From assembly GCA_023255235.1 (NCBI GenBank), contig JALRJA010000018.1, positions 1 through 7,182 of the forward strand: DNA of 7,182 nt, in the 5' to 3' direction. A model generated the notes under the pieces. That model was not told the DNA's origin. It made no database searches and saw only the letters and a list, made by a program, of their open reading frames with translations. Below are positions 5,192 to 7,182 of this stretch, one piece after another. Source of the stretch: Flaviramulus sp. Lineage in GTDB: Bacteria > Bacteroidota > Bacteroidia > Flavobacteriales > Flavobacteriaceae. The stretch's first letter is position 1. Each line of letters opens with the position of its first letter. A program made the translations under genes and the position numbers.

Positions 5192-7182
5192 TTAAAATTT
5201 AAATTCTAAACCAGTATAAATACCAAAAGGATGCCCAGGTCTTAAACCTGATGGAACTCTAGAAACAACATAGGTTTTATTAAGTAGGTTGATAACATTA
5301 GCAGTTAGACTTATATTTTTATTTAAATGGTATTTACCCGAAAAGTCTAAAATAAAGTTTGAAGTTATGCCATTTTCTTGAGTAATTTTGTCGGTTCCGG
5401 CGGTAGTTCTAAAGGCACCATTATAGCGTCCGTTTAAATGTATTTCAAACAACTTGTGTTCTAATGAAATAGATGTATTAAACTGGTGTTTAGCAATATA
5501 TGGTAATTCATCACCTTTTAAAACTTCTCCCCACAAATCCTCATCGCTACCAAAACTGTTTAAAAATTGGGTATCTGTAAAAGTATAACCAAAAGTTATA
5601 GGCAGTTTAAAAGCGTTGTCTTGTTTAAGAAATTCATAGTTTAAAAGACATTCAAAACCTTTAACAGCTACTTTGCCAGCATTAAATTGATCTAACGAAC
5701 CTGTTCCGCCAGTAGCAGCCAAATCACTACCTAATAGGTTACTGTAGTGATTGTAAAATGCCACAAAATCGCCTCTTATACCTTTATAATTAAAACGTGA
5801 GCCAAGTTCATAATTAATACTTTCTTCAGATTTTTGATTAGGTAAATTTCCCGGAGGTGAAAATCCTTTGTGAACACCGCCATATAATGAAGCAGAAGGG
5901 TTAAACTTATAATTAAAACCAATTCCGGGTATAAAAATAGCTACTTTGTTTTCCCTTTTTGAGAGATTAGAGCCAGATCTAGAAGAATCGTTTGTACCAA
6001 AATCGTCTCTTTGAAGAGTTATGTTTTCATAGCGAATGCCCGGAGTAAGTGTTAACTCATTGTATTTTAGCTTATAAAGTAAAGATGTAGCAAGGGCTTT
6101 TGCACTACTTATTCTGTTTGCATCACTTCCGGGTGCACCATTTGATGTAAGTTTCATGACGGCATCAATAATTTCATAACCATCTTGCCATTGGTATCTG
6201 TCTTCATCATCATAATGGTATCTAAAATTGAATTCCAAATCATGAAATACATTCTCTCCAGACCAATGAAAGTCAAATTTTGTTTGTATTCCTTTAGATG
6301 TGTATGTTCTGTTATTAGCCTTTAAAATAAGGGCATCTGCACTAGAATTTGCACGACCGTTTATAATTTCAAAATGATTTATATATGTTTCAGGATTATC
6401 TAAAATGGCAGAAATACCCACTTTATTATCATTAAAAACAACATCATTAAGTTTGTACCAATTTCTTGAGAATCCGTTGTAATAGGCATCTGTTGTGATT
6501 CTAATTTTTTCTAAAAATTCTAATTCATGACTTACAGTAAACTGAATATGGTTGTTGGTCATTTTATCATTCTGAGAACTCGCATATCTGTTAAAAGGAT
6601 TGGTAACAAAGTCGTTTTGAGTTAGTCCTAAATAGGTTTCGTTTGAAACCTCATCTGCATATTGAAATTTAAAGTTTACAGCTTGCTTAATGTTATCATT
6701 AGAATTTAAAAGTAGTTTAAATTTTGCAAGTACCTCGTTTTTATCAAAACCAGTATGAGTGTTATCGGGCAAGTTTTTAAAACCGTTTGAATTAAAGTTT
6801 AAAAATTCAACCGAATAGCCAAAGTTTGTTTTGGTATCACCTAATTTCGCATGAAGTTGACCAGTTTGAAAACTACCATATCGAGCTTTTATAGCAGCTT
6901 GAAACGTTTTTGGTATTTCTGTACTTACCAAGTTAATAGCACCACCTGTAGTAAATGGACCGTATTGAATTTGGCTACTGCCTTTTAAAATTTCAACAGC
7001 TTGCATTCTAGCAACCGAAGGAAAATAATAGGCAGCAGGTGCACTATATGGTGCCGGAGCAATTAAAATACCGTCTTCCATAAGTGCAATTTTGGCACTA
7101 CGCTCAGGAGAAGTACCACGTAAACTAATATTGGGTCTTAAACCAAAACCATCTTCTTCATATACTGTAACGCCTGGTACAG
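5192..7182 (-). CDS. TonB-dependent outer-membrane receptor, FecA-like (start beyond right edge)
   Basis: TonB-dependent receptors import iron chelates, vitamins or other scarce nutrients across the outer membrane using TonB-ExbBD energy. The frame stays open to the right edge, so 662 residues are visible; the internal ATG at 7081 is not the start. The visible part begins in the plug domain (VPGVTVYEEDGFGLRPNISL, then LRGTSPERSAKI and MEDGILIAPAPYSAP) and ends it with VEILKGSSQIQYGPFTTGGA followed by INLVST (about residues 62-87). A 22-strand-type beta barrel rich in aromatic residues follows, with the C-terminal signature NVINLLNKTYVVSR and final GLEFKF ending in the phenylalanine needed for BAM recognition. 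Plug wording is closest to FecA-like ferric citrate receptors and not to BtuB or SusC, but the ligand is inferred. Signal peptide and TonB box lie outside. It ends 61 bp before the ABC-F gene, with no clear terminator between. Confidence 0.93.
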   Translation of the reverse strand, partial: VPGVTVYEEDGFGLRPNISLRGTSPERSAKIALMEDGILIAPAPYSAPAAYYFPSVARMQAVEILKGSSQIQYGPFTTGGAINLVSTEIPKTFQAAIKARYGSFQTGQLHAKLGDTKTNFGYSVEFLNFNSNGFKNLPDNTHTGFDKNEVLAKFKLLLNSNDNIKQAVNFKFQYADEVSNETYLGLTQNDFVTNPFNRYASSQNDKMTNNHIQFTVSHELEFLEKIRITTDAYYNGFSRNWYKLNDVVFNDNKVGISAILDNPETYINHFEIINGRANSSADALILKANNRTYTSKGIQTKFDFHWSGENVFHDLEFNFRYHYDDEDRYQWQDGYEIIDAVMKLTSNGAPGSDANRISSAKALATSLLYKLKYNELTLTPGIRYENITLQRDDFGTNDSSRSGSNLSKRENKVAIFIPGIGFNYKFNPSASLYGGVHKGFSPPGNLPNQKSEESINYELGSRFNYKGIRGDFVAFYNHYSNLLGSDLAATGGTGSLDQFNAGKVAVKGFECLLNYEFLKQDNAFKLPITFGYTFTDTQFLNSFGSDEDLWGEVLKGDELPYIAKHQFNTSISLEHKLFEIHLNGRYNGAFRTTAGTDKITQENGITSNFILDFSGKYHLNKNISLTANVINLLNKTYVVSRVPSGLRPGHPFGIYTGLEFKF

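Overview
The window is AT-rich DNA whose recognisable genes all lie on the minus strand. Gene content and signals point to a marine-type member of the Flavobacteriia (Bacteroidota): a SecA with the long N-terminal insertion typical of the phylum, a tiny acidic DUF2795 protein beside it, Bacteroidota-style promoters (-7 box TAnnTTTG), no strong Shine-Dalgarno sequences, and a FecA-like TonB-dependent receptor. The genus cannot be fixed from the sequence alone.

Reading in transcription order (high to low coordinates): the 3' part of a TonB-dependent outer-membrane receptor (5192 to beyond 7182, start outside the window); a Uup-like ABC-F ATPase (3268-5130, TTG start); a degenerate class I methyltransferase-like protein 17 bp downstream (2612-3250); a higB-higA type II toxin-antitoxin module with its own promoter and a palindromic operator (1786-2488); a PduO-type cob(I)alamin adenosyltransferase (1134-1706); a 330-bp gene-free stretch carrying a 76-nt structured element with three complementary stems (976-1051); the DUF2795 mini-gene (582-803) with a clear promoter and terminator; and the first 137 codons of secA (1-411), which runs off the left edge.

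Most of the genes are housekeeping or widely conserved: protein export, cobalamin cofactor activation, nutrient uptake and translation/DNA-associated ABC-F activity. The accessory material is the higBA cassette, flanked by imperfect direct repeats, and the structured intergenic element, which looks like a copy of a dispersed repeat. I found no convincing new multi-gene system. The best leads are the structured element, the higBA operator and its flanks, and the methyltransferase homologue that has lost its cofactor-binding signatures.
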